From NCBI GenBank assembly GCA_022578605.1, contig MU394052.1, positions 124,001-188,000 of the forward strand: a stretch of DNA of 64,000 nt, given 5' to 3'. The DNA is from Camillea tinctor (lineage: Eukaryota > Ascomycota > Sordariomycetes > Xylariales > Xylariaceae). The translations under genes were made by a program, and so were the position numbers. Shown here piece by piece: positions 42,494 through 54,641 of the stretch (the stretch's first letter is position 1; each line of letters begins with the position of its first letter). Below the pieces are notes generated by a model, which did no database searches, had not been told where the DNA came from, and worked only from the letters and a program-made list of their open reading frames with translations.

Positions 42494-44403
42494 GTTCTCG
42501 GCTCATCTTGTTTCCCCCAGGTTCCCCCCTCCACCCTCCTCTTGTCGTTCGTATTTACACTTTGACACTATTCACGGGGGTGGGAAGAGCTAACCCACCC
42601 CCCACTCCCCACTAACGGCTGACCCCTCATCAGTCGATGTTTTCGTCGTCTCTGTTTTCTCTGGACTCGAGGTAGCATGCGGTGCTAACGTGGCGGAGTA
42701 TTTTCCTCCAATGATCGGCAGGCGGATATACGCATTTTTCTTTTGGTCTCATTTCAATGTTACCGTCAAAGCCCAGCCCAGGCACGGGTGTGGTATCGTA
42801 TGTAGTAAGTAAAAGTTGGTCGTAGTAGGTATGTTAGCCCCCTTTCCCCCCCTCCCCCCTGTGCCTGCGCGAACAACAACAACAACAACATGATTACTTA
42901 AGTCCTTGCTAAACCGACGTGCCTCGTGACAACTACAACTCTAAGCTAGTGGAACGCATAGACCTGCTATTTTGTGGGGTAGTGGCTTACGTCACCGCTG
43001 ACGCTCTCGGGCGTTCCCACGAATAGGGCCCTAGGGGGGAGAGGGCTGCATTATACGAATTAAAAGCGAGCCAATGAGGGAATATAACGTTTCTAGGTAC
43101 GGGGGTTTGGTAGTACAATGCAAACGTCTGTCGTGTTATTAAGGATTGTACCATGGGAGATTCTGGGTCAGATGGGAGTGAGGTGACTGTTTAAGGCTTG
43201 TTGTGTGGGGTATGTAGGTTTGCGGGTTAGTTAGAGTAGTATTCTATCGGCCGGCATGGCTATTCCATCTTGCTTTCTTGTCTTCCCCCTCTTTCTGGGT
43301 CTTTCAAACTCAAGATATTCGTTGTTATCCGCCTTCCAACTTTATTATCCTCCCCAGCTAAAAATCCAGGTAAGGCTGGAAAAAAAGGGGATAGGTGCGG
43401 AAGAAGGTCGGGAGCTGTTTCTGGTCAGATAGTTGGCAGGATACTGGGAGGTGGTGTATCACATGTGTTATTCATATCTTCTGCTATTCCCGAGAGGTGC
43501 TTTTATTCTGGGGGGCATCGTCTCCAAAATTAATACCTCGGATCTGCAGGGCCTGAGCTTAAAGGGAACAATACAAACACCTTCTTTTCAGCTTTACCTG
43601 CTTTTCTCTTTTGTTTATGGGTATCCCCCTGTCTTGTCCTTTTGTGAATATATGATACGAAGGACAATGAATGAATCTTCTGATATTCGATGGCAGCTTA
43701 TATAAGTACTTATCTACCTATATCTCGTATAAGAGAATGAATAGCAACCTTTTTTATTTAGAGTCATGTCAATAAGATGATCTCTTATCCTCGGTATGAA
43801 CAAGGTACAGATGTATCGAGAAAAGAAAATGGTATGCATTGCTCCATTTTTCGACTATAAATAGTCCGGTCCATTACTCCAACTTGACCTCCACTCTGTT
43901 AATCCCTATGTATGTTTGTGTAACGTGGTGTTCTGCCAGCAACTACATACATAACCTAACCAAATACATGGTTACATGATCCTTTGTGCTTGGAAGTCTA
44001 TTTTGACTTACGTATAATTCCTCTTCATATTGCAGCCCCTGATGGATTGCCAGAGTTACTGGGTAGATCATCTTACCTCTTTGTTAATAGGCAGTTTATA
44101 TATATATATATATATTCTAAGGGAGAGACAAGGCACTGTTATTAACTTTCTAATGGTAATGAATTGTTGGATATAAATCTATCCGAGTTATCAACATATT
44201 GGACAAGATTATAAAGAAGGACACTATCAGTCAACAAAAGGACTAGTTGTGTATGCTTCTAGTTCCAGCCTTCGATGAAAAGAAGTTAACAACTTAACTT
44301 AGTTCTAGAGTGATGAGAATGTCTCTCTTGATAGAATCGCCACCTTCAATAAGCACTTGAATCTTTGAGTGTAACCTTGGGCAGTTTGTGCTATGTGAAC
44401 CTC

Positions 44404-44423
44404 CTAGTTCACTCGTGAACTAG
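44404..44423. repeat. Perfect palindrome with 9-bp arms
   Basis: CTAGTTCAC and GTGAACTAG separated by TC. It lies in the gene-poor stretch with no neighbouring gene to explain it. It could be a binding site for a dimeric factor or chance. Confidence 0.5.
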
Positions 44424-44917
44424 TTGAGCAGTTTTCACCCTTCTATCTCAGTTTCCATATTTGGAGCAACACGAAACTTGACACAACTCATAAATATATA
44501 TGTTGATATTTGTTATTTGATAGCATCGTTATTCTGAGGTTGGGAGTTTTGTGGTGAGTCCCACGCTCTTTCAGGCTGGTCCTAGTCTAACAAGAGGCAT
44601 CATCTGGTTCACGATAGAAGTAGGTATAGTATCCTGCTTGGTGGCCGTTTGCATACAATGCCCAATAAGGAGGGTATATTTCTGTTTAATAGCAAGGAGA
44701 GTCTTCGTTGTTCTTCGTACGTATGGTATCTGTAAGTAAAGCTGGTCTAGGGGTATGGAGGAAGGAAGAAAGGAAGGAGAGAAGAAGTCGGCATTAGCCC
44801 CTCGGAAGCCCTTAGAACATATAGTTCATAGTATCACGAACTATGTCGTCGCCCTCAAATAGACAAACAAGGAAAGTATCATGCACCATGGCGGCGATAG
44901 GCCCTAATCTCTAGAGA

Positions 44918-47413
44918 ATGATGCGATTTCGCATGGCCACAAACCATTTCTTTTCCCACAAGAAAATTACTTTCTGTGTTTCTTTCCTCTCTTCCTTTCT
45001 CACAGCCTTTTTACCAATCTTCTACCATCTCTTTACTTTCCCCCACAATCTCTTCACTTTTTTTTTTCTCAACCTCTTCACTTTCTACCATCATTTCTTC
45101 ACTCCTGTAATTTTCCCCCATACCACATCCTCTCATTACTATCTTTTCATCAATTTTCTTACTATACTATCTCTTTCTATTCTTCTTGTTCCACCTTTAG
45201 ACGACTTCCTCCCATACCAAGATCACATCAAGCTCTTCAGGTACGACTTTTCCCTTGTGGTAGCATCATCCTCATACACAAGATTTTTGCTGCCTTCTTC
45301 AGGAGCCAGAGGACCTTGTCCACAAGGATACGCACCCTAAACCATCCCCAGTCCATCCTACCTCATTCTTGCCCAAGTTTGAGGCAAAAGCACCATCTAT
45401 CCAACTTTCCTTCACCATCTTGAGACCAGTGACACTGACCATGATGTGAAGACAGGTACTGAATAAAGCTATAGACAGTTACCCAACCAAGGCAAGCCAC
45501 ATTTTCCCACACGAAAATATTCACGACCCATACACAGAGCAAGAATCCTCCCAGGTCCCTCAAACAGAGCATGTGCAGGTGTTGTGTGTCTCTATCCTCA
45601 CATATGACACTCTAGGGGCGGAGCAGATTTACCCGGGAGTTGATGCTTCCTGCATTATATACCTTCTTTTTTTGCCCTTTCTGCTCCTCCTCATGCTCTT
45701 CTTCTCTATTCTCCCTCCCTCCCCTATTCATTTACCATACTACACTTCCCTACATCCATCACATATTAAGCAGTCACTTCCATCAGCAAAATAACCTTGG
45801 TGCTGAGAAAAAATGCATCCACTAGTTGGGTCATGGATAGAGTTCACATTGCTAATATTTTGGTTTCTACTTTCCAGTCATCACCATGTATAGCAACTGG
45901 CATTGCATTCACTATTCGACCCCTAGGATCAGCCCCTTTGCCCTCCACGGCATCGATGCTGTAAGGGATCTTCGAAGATCGGCTGGCTACGAGTATGTGC
46001 ACTCCTTTTTTTCTACTTTTCTTCAATGAGTTTATTCAGCATTTCATTATTATTTATTTTTTCTCTTCTTCTATTTTCTTCTATGATGCCCGGGTCAAAA
46101 GCTCTGTAGGCTTGTTGGCAGATACATGTAAGGGGTGTGTGTGGTTGATGATGTTGCTGTTGTAGGTGAGAGAGTGGTGAACGTGTTTGTTCTTGCTACT
46201 AGGCCCAATATGGGCTTTATCATGGCAGAGAATGGAGAGTGCTCTCACTGCCAAAGGACGTCCTTTTGGTTACCTAGGATATGGAAACCTTCTGTGTCCT
46301 CCTATGCTAGCGCGTGCTCACGTGCTCACGTGCACTATGAGTTTATGGCATGAGCATGGCATGGCATGGCATGGCCATTGTGAGGATATCCAACAACCAC
46401 AGCAGCTTTGGACACCCACCAAGTTCCTGCCAAAAAGGTTGCAGCAAACTGGACCAGAGAATGACTAGGAGTAATTATTTGACCCTCCTAGTCTCTTCTC
46501 TTTTGTTTGGTAGCGACTTGATGCAACTACCAAGTTTGTGAGTTGGGAACAACAGTCAGCTCCATTATCATCTCAGGTACCATAAACACACTTCTTCCCC
46601 TTTTCTTCCCTACTATTTACACAAACTGACAATCAACAGTTACAACTTATATCCAGTGCCGTGCTTGCCTTTTGCACTACAAAGCATCCATATTTTCCTA
46701 CTTCTTCATTATTATTACCCATTCATCCTTGGTTCTCTCTACAGGAACGACCCTTGACGGTCTTTTTATTTCCTGGGTCCTGGCACATACACTTGTCCAT
46801 GCCCATACCTATACCTATACACACACATACACCAAACAACAATTCCTGCTAACGTTTCTTGATTTCCTTCCTTTTTATTCCTAAACAGGAGGAAACGTCA
46901 CCCACCTTCTCCCTCTATTTCTCTCTTTCACCTTTACTTCTGCACTGCACTACACTGGACTGGACTGGATTGTACTGCACTGCACGAAAGTCCATTCTAT
47001 TTCCCATCCATCACCTTCTCTTCGTTCCCCCCCCCCTCTTTCTCTCTGTCTTTATCTCTCATCCTCGCGCGACCGTTGATACATACACCTACTATCTTTC
47101 TCCTCCATTCATCCTCAATATTTTCTGTCTGGAGGTGCATCGCGACATCAAGACCAAGACAACATTTTCCTTTCCTTTTTTTCGTATCTCTTTACGGAAT
47201 TCAAGGATTACATACACCAAGACCAAAGCCTGCGAGTTAAGGCCTGCCTCTCTATCTCTTTTTTTTTTTACTTTCCTTTCTTGTCTCTGACTAGGAGATA
47301 GTATCGGACCTGGGCATCTTTACTTGTTTTTGTTTTTTCCCCTTTTCCTTGCGTTCTTTCCTCTAGTATTTCTATTCTTTTATTATTATCGGGTTTACTT
47401 CGTTACTTCTTTT
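44918..47413 (+). other. Pyrimidine-rich candidate promoter and long leader of the coiled-coil gene
   Basis: About 2.5 kb that is clearly C/T-rich on the plus strand, especially 44960-45190, 45655-45735 and 46860-47400, as in fungal transcribed leaders. It contains several short upstream ATG frames, including one at 47324 in the same frame as the main start. It also contains two CACGTG boxes and a GCATG tandem near 46319-46375. Whether it is a 5' UTR, with or without introns, is inference. Confidence 0.4.
46347..46375. repeat. ATGGC/GCATG short tandem repeat
   Basis: About five near-perfect 5-bp copies of ATGGC follow a pair of CACGTG boxes (46319-46324 and 46327-46332). Confidence 0.7.
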
Positions 47414-50132
47414 ATGATGCCTCCTAACTCCGAAACCAGTTCCCAGTCCGATGGAGGAGCGCGCCTGCGTTCATCTTCGGAGTCTGTCGCCCCTGCCGAA
47501 GGAACCAACGGTACCAAGGCAACTACGCACTCTGACTCTCCTACTGATGAGGAAACCGCGCTGGTTCGCGCCTCGGTTAAGTTTGGGAACCTTAACGACC
47601 CTTTTACCGAGCAGGCCAATGTGCCCCAGTCTGTGGCACCTACCAATTACCGCTACCGAGAGGGAGTTCCTGCTCCCCTACGCAAGCCTATGCTGCAGGT
47701 GACCCCCTCCCACAACCCTGCCCACAACAACATCGCCAGAGCCAACCAGAACAATGCCAACAACAATGACAACAATGGTTCCATTACTCGATACCGCCAG
47801 TCATTCTCTAGCAACCATTCTCTTGGCTCTGGATGGGGTCCCAGCACTGGTCCTGCTACCTTTAACGAAGATGTAAGTGAATCCTCCTTAGATACCCCCA
47901 TAGCAAGTTTCTGACTAACAGCATCGTATAGGTCTCATTGCAGATGGCTGAGGGCATTCATAGACGCATCACCACCGCGATCCAATACATCAACATCTCT
48001 CCCGGCTGCCCTACTGATCTCGCCAAACAGCACGCCCAAATGCTGCATGAGATCTCGCAGCTGGTCAACACAACTATCAATGATCTTCGTCATGAACGTG
48101 ACCGAGCTATCGACGCTCGCCACACCGAGCATGAGAAGTTCAAGCAAGCCCTCTACGATGAGAGTCAGTCGCGAGAGCAGCGTAACAAGGCTCAGCAGGA
48201 GCTTAAGCTTGCTATCGACCGAGAGGAACTCCTCAAGCAACGTCTGGATATGCTCAGTGAGCATCTCGAGTTAGCCAAGCGTCAAGCCAAATCCGTCGAG
48301 GAGGATGCAAAGCTTTTCCAGGAGCACCATGCCAAGGTCACCCGAGAATTCAAGACCCAGGATGAAGCTCGATTTAAGCAGATCCAGGCAAGTTATAGTG
48401 ATCCAGGCTCACTTGAAACGAAATACCCCAGCACCGCCATTTGCTAACCAATACTTCTTTCCACCGCAGGTTCTCGAGGACAAGCTTAATGCTCTACGTC
48501 TGAAGAACTCGGAACTCACCCCTGCACCTGATGCATCAGATGAACCTGCATCCTGCGATGGTCTGGCTCTGACCAGTCCTGCTCCTACCTCTTACCCGAA
48601 AGATGAGGCGAAGAACCAGACACCTAAGGAGAAGTATACTCTCAATGACGGAGAAGCTGCCGCTCTCCTACAGACTCTGAAGTCTTCTGTTCATAAGAAT
48701 GGTGATACGGCTGGGAAGAAAGCAGCCGCATCATTTGTTCCCAACCCTAAAGCCCCATCTTGGTCTCCTGCCGAGGCACAGCCCTGGCAAACCCGCGAAT
48801 CTAGCACGGATACTTCCGCAAATACGGCTACACCGAGTCCATCCACACTTGGTGGAGCAGGATCAGGGGCCTTGATCAAGCACGATGGAAAGCCTCGTGG
48901 CGTCTATGGAGCAAACGATGTGAGATCCTCACTACCGTTTCCCGAGTATCGTGATACAGATGGTGGTGCATTCTCTCAATGCTCTGATGCGACCATTGCC
49001 GGCCCCTCAACTTCTTATGAATATCGTAGCAACTCGGTTCTTCCAACTGGGTCTCTGGCTGAGCCGCCCCGATTCAGTTATACCCCATTCATGGCCCCGA
49101 ACCACCAAGGTGCCCAGGGAGCTTCTGGAGAGGAGATTTGGGTGCCTCGTGACCCCAACAACAGTGGTGGTGTCATCCCTCGTGACAAGGAGGAGTGGGA
49201 CGCTGCGGACGTTCGGGATGCTATTGATCGTCTATATGAGTTGACTAAAGGATACGTCGTCAATTGTCACAAGAGAGGACCGCCCAATGTCGACACATCG
49301 GCTCTGCAGGCCCATGAGCCCCAGACCTGGAGCTACCTCACTGGCCTGGTTTACGATAACCCTCAAGATGCCGCCTCTCACATGCGATACCTTCTGAGTA
49401 ATGATCAGTACACTGCCTACGTCATCCAGCGTATGTGTATCGATTACCTCTTTAAGAAGATCGTTGCACCACAGGTTTACCTGGGGTTCTCGCCTGATAT
49501 GGATGGTCATCTCAGTGCTTTGCAAGCGCAGATCTCTACTATTGCCCGTAAGTTTTCCCTTCATAACACGCTATCTTCTCTTTTCTCTCTATATTTATTC
49601 ACAGGGTCTTGAGGAATCACGCACCTTGCTAACTCCAAATGGCATTCATATAGAGGGTAATCATCGTAACACCAACCGCGCTCGACAGCGCGTCATCGAG
49701 GAGCACGCACGTCTTATCCAGGCGATGGTAGGCTCGGACAAGATGAAGCATTTCCGCACCCGTGTGATTGACCGCCATGCATCGATGCTGGCACATATCC
49801 TGGAGCCTTTGCGCTCCCAAAATGTGACTCACGAGCATGCTCTGAAGTCACTGAGAATCATGGTGGCAGCAACCTGGGATATTAGCACCAAGGTTTGGAC
49901 AGGTGGCATGACGCTGCACTATGTCTTCCCAGACACAGGTAGCAAGTTCGCTTTCGGTACCATGGATGCACTCAATGGTCGCCAGGTGGCTCGCTCTCCC
50001 GAGCTGTTGCAGTTCTCTCAGTGCCGCATTTCGCTTGTCGTCACACCCACCCTTACTCTGCGCGATGATCGTGACCGCGACTATCTGAAGACTTTCGGTA
50101 TCCACCGTGCTGAGGTTCTAGTTATGAAATAA
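47414..50132 (+). CDS. Uncharacterised fungal coiled-coil protein
   Basis: Four exons, 47414-47872, 47932-48387, 48470-49547 and 49654-50132, give 823 residues. I do not recognise a named family. Residues 1-150 are Ser/Asn-rich and disordered. About 200-320 is a charged heptad-like coiled coil (KFKQALYDESQSREQRN, LLKQRLDMLSEHLELAKRQA). A Ser/Thr/Pro linker follows. The C-terminal 280 residues look globular and conserved in style (WDAADVRDAIDRLYELTKGY, MRYLLSNDQYTAYVIQRM, RVIEEHARLIQAMVGS, FGIHRAEVLVMK). Intron 2 uses a GC donor. Intron 3 must use the ATATAG acceptor, because the earlier CACAG breaks the frame. ATG 47414 is chosen because the upstream in-frame stretch is low-complexity Phe/Leu from leader sequence. 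Confidence 0.8.
48388..48469 (+). other. GC-AG intron in the coiled-coil gene
   Basis: The donor is CAG|GCAAGT and the acceptor CCGCAG. The frame runs IQ|VLEDKL. The only nearby GT donor (GCAA|GTTATA) would put a stop codon a few residues into the next exon. Confidence 0.8.
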
Positions 50133-51738
50133 CTTGATCTGAAGGACCAAGTGCTGGGAATTGACAGACAACTGCTACCAGTTTCTCGTCTTCGACATTC
50201 CAGTCACATTATCGTCTCTTTTTCCGTTAAGAACGGATTCTAGGAGATACAAGAAAAAAGATAAAACAGAAAAAAAAATTACCACCTAGCTTTTCTACTA
50301 TACCAACGTCAACATCTTCCACTGACATTATACACGTCAGTTTTCGATTGATTTCTTCTACGTGCCCAGGCGAGGGGATCTTCAACACTATCCCAATAAC
50401 ATACGATATTATGAAGACTTTCTAGGGCGTTCCGTCTATATTGCACATGAGGACCCATAAGATACCACTGATTTCTTCCCACCTTTTTCTGCCCTGGTGG
50501 CTATTCACGAATTGATCTGAGATATGTTTCAGCTTTCCCTATGCAGTTATGACGAGAAATGCATAAGGGGGAAGCTACATCATCATTTTTTACGAGAGTT
50601 GATGATTCGACGAATTATTTTCGACCTGCTCTCCTACCCAAAGGAAATGAGGACGAACAACGGTAGAGGCTGGATCTCGTCACTATATGGGCGTTTTCCT
50701 TCATCGATTTCTCTTTGCCGTGGTAACAACCGGTTTCGACTTCCTTCTTTTTTTCCTTCGCTTTTTCGCTTATTGCAATCGACTCTCGCAGCAAGAAAGG
50801 ACAAGCAACATCCCTCGATGTTCGGCATCTACCCGATTAGTCAATTTTTCTATATCGGAGCCTCCGCGTTTCTCTTCACTTCTCTTCCGATTTTCTCCGC
50901 ATACGGTTCCTTGATGCAGACAACAACGAGGAAAGTGATAGACAAACCTTAGGCAGATGTTTCTTCTCTCCGTGCAGTCTGATATCTCAGTCAAGGGGCA
51001 AATATGGCTTATTCGGCGTGTTGCCCACGACACACCACAGTTATTCTCCGAAGGCGCCGGTGGCCTTGATTCTTCCCTTTTCGTTTCCCGATTCGATTCT
51101 ATCCTACAACCTCGACAACCACGGCGCTTAATGCGTAGCTGGACATCGACGGATGGTGCGTGAGTTTGCTTGGCTCAGGGCTGAACAAGTGGCATGGCAT
51201 GGTTTGGTTATTCTTCTTTATAGGATTTGGTACACAGGATTGATGACGGATGGATGGAATGGATGGTATAGGATACCCACACCGCACACTCCCGCTTCTC
51301 TTCTCACCTTGGACCAACCTTTCCCTTAAAGAGAAAACCACCCAAACAATTTCATAGCCTACCTTATTCTTCAGGAACTGCAGTCACAGCACATAAACTC
51401 TACTTCCTTATTCCGCTGTAGGTAGTTCGGAGCACGGGGCGGATCGGGTATGGCCTAGTTTTTCGCCTTTGCAGATAAGAATACAATTTTTTGGTACTTT
51501 AGTAAATCGCGGACTTACATGCTTTGTGAAATTTCGAAACTAACTGTGTAATGTGTTATATGTACCAGAACAATGGGGGTTGGATGCCTATCTATTTATG
51601 ATATCGATCTTTCTATTTTTATAGGATCTTTCATGGCAAATAATGAGCTTTACTAATTTTTTTCTCAGTTATGATAGGGGTATTTGCCCACTATGTGCCC
51701 CTTAACTATAAACTGACCCAGCGCTACAAACCAAATCA
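50133..51738. other. Convergent spacer between the coiled-coil gene and the MFS gene
   Basis: 1.6 kb of 3' flank. A 142-codon frame at 50524-50952 has no family features and is rejected as a gene. No other gene is seen. Confidence 0.45.
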
Positions 51739-53819
51739 TCATAAAGTGTACCTAAAATCAGGGTGAAGCTCCCCCAGCTTAACTTGCTCCTCCTCAGACA
51801 ACTCCCTAAGGTAGTCCTTCTTCCCGAGCTGCCGCTGCCTATTCTCCCAGGCACAACACACCCACATATTGACCGCGGCGGCGATGGCAGCGAGTTGCAG
51901 AACAATACACACCACGATCCCGTTGACGTACTGCGGGCCATCCTTGGACGGGAACACCAGCGCCGAGATGATGCCGCCGAGTTGCCCCACGGACCCGGCG
52001 TAGGCAGTGACTACGCCGCGCTTAGTGGAGCTGGTCACTTGGTTTATGCTGTATAAAGGGGGTTGTAAAAAGGAATTGTTAGCAGGGTTATTCATAGTAT
52101 GGCAAGCAAAGAAATACTTCAAAATGGAGATTTTAGTAAACGAAACATACGTACCACCAGGAAATGGCCATAGGCTGGCAGACGTAGATCCCAATAGCAG
52201 CGCAGTACACGCCGGCGTAGCGCGGCGCGGTGCCGCGTAGTAGCACGACGAGCAGCAGACCCACGATGCTGAGCGTAAAGCCGGCGAGCACGAAGGGCCC
52301 GCGCCGCCGCACCTGGTCCGACCACAGACCCATCGCGACGGAGACTAGGGCCGAGGCGACGCGCGGCGGCGCGCTGAGCAGGTTCGATTTGAGGGACCCC
52401 CACCCGAAGGTCGCGAGGATGGTGGGCTGGAAGACGGAGAGGGAGTATGCGGTTGTGCAGACGCCGAGATAGAGGATGCCGGAGGTGAGGACTTTCCAGT
52501 CGCGGACTGGGGGTGGAGGCGGGCGTTAGTTAAGAAAAGGTAGTATATAAGGGGGAGGTAGGGAGATAGGGGAGATAGGGGAAAAATGATTTGGTGGCGC
52601 CTAAGGTGGGCTACAAAAGGGGGGGAGGGGGCATCGGGAGGAGCAATAAAATGAGAAACGACTCACGCGCGTGTCCCACCGCTTCCAGCGTCATCCTCTC
52701 ATGGCGCATCCCGCGATTATCCCTCTCCAGCTGCCGGAGGAGCCAGGTCCTCTCCCGCGGAGTCAAGAACCCCGGACCTTTCCCCTCCCTCCTCCCACCG
52801 CCACCCCCGGGAAAAGGGGGCACCCAGAACCAGGCCGCCACGGCCGAAACACACGTCAGCGCGCCCTCGACGAAGAATATCCAGCGCCAGCCAGCGATGC
52901 CTCTGCCCCCAGCGCCACCAATCCCGCCACTACTATCACTGCTGTCATCACCGAGAGCCCCGAGCCCCGCGCCGAGCAGCCCCGACACCGTGCCCGCGAC
53001 ATCGTTGGCGACGAAGAAGAACGCCACGCGCGAGACGAGCTGGTGCCGCCGGTACCAGCCGGAGATGAGGTACATGCACGAGGGGAACATGCCGGCTTCG
53101 AAGATGCCGAGGACCACGCGCGAGGCGATGAGGTGGGTTTTGGTGCGGCTTAGGCCGGAGAGGAGGACGGATACTGGGGAGGTTAGGGGGGCTAAAAGAT
53201 AAGGGGAATAAGAAATAAGGAGGGGAAGAAAAAGGGGGTTAAGGAAAGGCTTAGAGGAGAGAAAGGGAGGACTTACACCCCCAGCCCATGATGATCACGC
53301 CGATAAACTTGCGCGGCTCGACGCGGTTGAACACGTACTGCGAGGGGATCTCGAGGATGATGTACGGGATGTAGAATACTTTTCTTGTGGTTATTATTAT
53401 CGCCCCCTTATTGTGGACTATCTTGCAACGATAAACAGCACTATTAAGAAAGAAAGGGGTTTGGGCAGGGATGGAGGCAAATAGGGGGCGAGGATGAACT
53501 TACCCAGGACAGCAATATTATAATCATACCCTTCCATGCCCAGGTCCCGCTCCAAGTGCCACAGCCGGGCGTTCCCGATGTTGACACGGTCGAGAAAGGT
53601 GAGCATGTAGAGGAACTGTAATAGCGGGATGATGCGCCAGTCGATCTTCCGCGTGATTCTCCTGGCCTCGGCGGCGTCGATATCAGAATCCGTGTTCTCC
53701 TCATGGTTACTACTACTCCCTACTTCCCCCGATGTCCCAGCGATGATATCGCCGTGTTTTTCGGCATCAGGGCCGTCTCGCGCCGGTACCGGCACCGACT
53801 GGGCAGTGGGACCGGCCAT
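51739..53819 (-). CDS. MFS transporter of the anion:cation symporter family (Dal5/Tna1-like)
   Basis: Five exons on the minus strand: 53504-53819, 53277-53378, 52667-53173, 52155-52506 and 51739-52048, giving about 528 residues with roughly twelve membrane segments. The family signature FLYMLTFLDRVNIGNA is at about residues 70-85, followed by FYIPYIILEIPSQ and an ASRMVLGIFEAGMFPS segment at transmembrane helices 4-5. A long Gly-rich loop (GGIGGAGGRG, then GGGGGRREGKG) sits before and after the helix containing AGWRWIFFVEG, which is longer than usual. Relatives import allantoate, nicotinate, pantothenate or other organic anions. The divergent FAD monooxygenase 822 bp away suggests an aromatic or heterocyclic acid as substrate, by inference only. 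Confidence 0.88.
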
Positions 53820-54641
53820 ATACGAGGGTGGGAGGCAGGATACAACGCTAGATATAATAGATAGCTGACGGGGGCCTAGTGCCTGGCGGACAGGATCGCG
53901 GAATAATAAGTAGAGATTATTCTGCAGATATAGAGACAGTGCCCCTTAATTATTCATAATGATATAGAAAATATTCCCTCGCGATATATAACCCAAGCAA
54001 TCGGAACTTCTTCATCTCTCTGCGATGACACGGCGCAGTACATGCATACACACATGTCTGTCGATCTACCTTCGAACTCGGAGACGAAATGCTGACATGA
54101 CGAGATTTTGGAGATAGATGATCTGGAGAGGGGGAGGTACGGGATCTGGAAAGGGCAACTATGCAGTTTTGAATGCTCGTTGCCGTCATGGTTGGTCGGA
54201 TCCCCTCCCCCACGGTATCTCGACCCCGGATCAGCGTCTCCAAATCCAATTGCCATTCGAGCAATCCGTCGTATATGCCGTTACATTTTCTCCCCCGTCG
54301 CTTAGGTGTGAGCCGTATGTGCCAAGCGAGGTCGAGTGCGACATCATCATTCTCATTATCACCGTCGCATATTCCCATCCTGTCCCCTCGTTGATCACAT
54401 CATGGCTTGGAGATATAAGGGAGGGAGTGGATATCGAGCTACTGACGTGACACTCGATCTATTTACTATACTGACAAGCCCCAATCGCATTCTCTAGTTA
54501 TATCTTATTCTTAACCAATTATTTAACATAATTCATACCATTCTCCCCAGAGGAAAACCAAGCCACCGTCCGTCTATATGTTTTGATACACCCTCCTCCA
54601 ATAAAAGTCGCATAGTAAAACCTTTATACCAGCCCAGAAAA
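53820..54641. other. Divergent promoter shared by the MFS transporter and the FAD monooxygenase
   Basis: 822 bp. No supportable gene: a 142-codon minus-strand frame at 53950-54378 lacks family features. The region is the only place for promoter elements of both neighbours, so co-regulation is possible. Confidence 0.5.

Larger units (their letters stand above)
42315..44917. other. abfB promoter side of the 5-kb gene-poor region
   Basis: No supportable gene. Holds the abfB promoter, an AAC repeat near 42873-42891, a TATATA run at about 44097-44114 and a perfect palindrome at 44404-44423. Short frames here lack any family feature. Confidence 0.45.

Noticed and set aside
44918..45340. 140-codon Phe/Leu/Ser-rich plus-strand frame
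   Set aside because: It is simply the translation of a polypyrimidine tract, and the hydrophobic look is compositional.
47324..47413. Upstream in-frame ATG extending the coiled-coil protein by 30 residues
   Set aside because: The extension is Phe/Leu/Tyr-only from T-rich leader. Two tandem ATGs at 47414-47419 are the better start. A signal-anchor cannot be fully excluded.
50524..50952. 142-codon plus-strand frame after the coiled-coil gene
   Set aside because: No family features, and composition like the surrounding 3' flank.
53950..54378. 142-codon minus-strand frame in the MFS/monooxygenase promoter
   Set aside because: No recognisable domain, overlaps other open frames on both strands, and lies in a divergent promoter.
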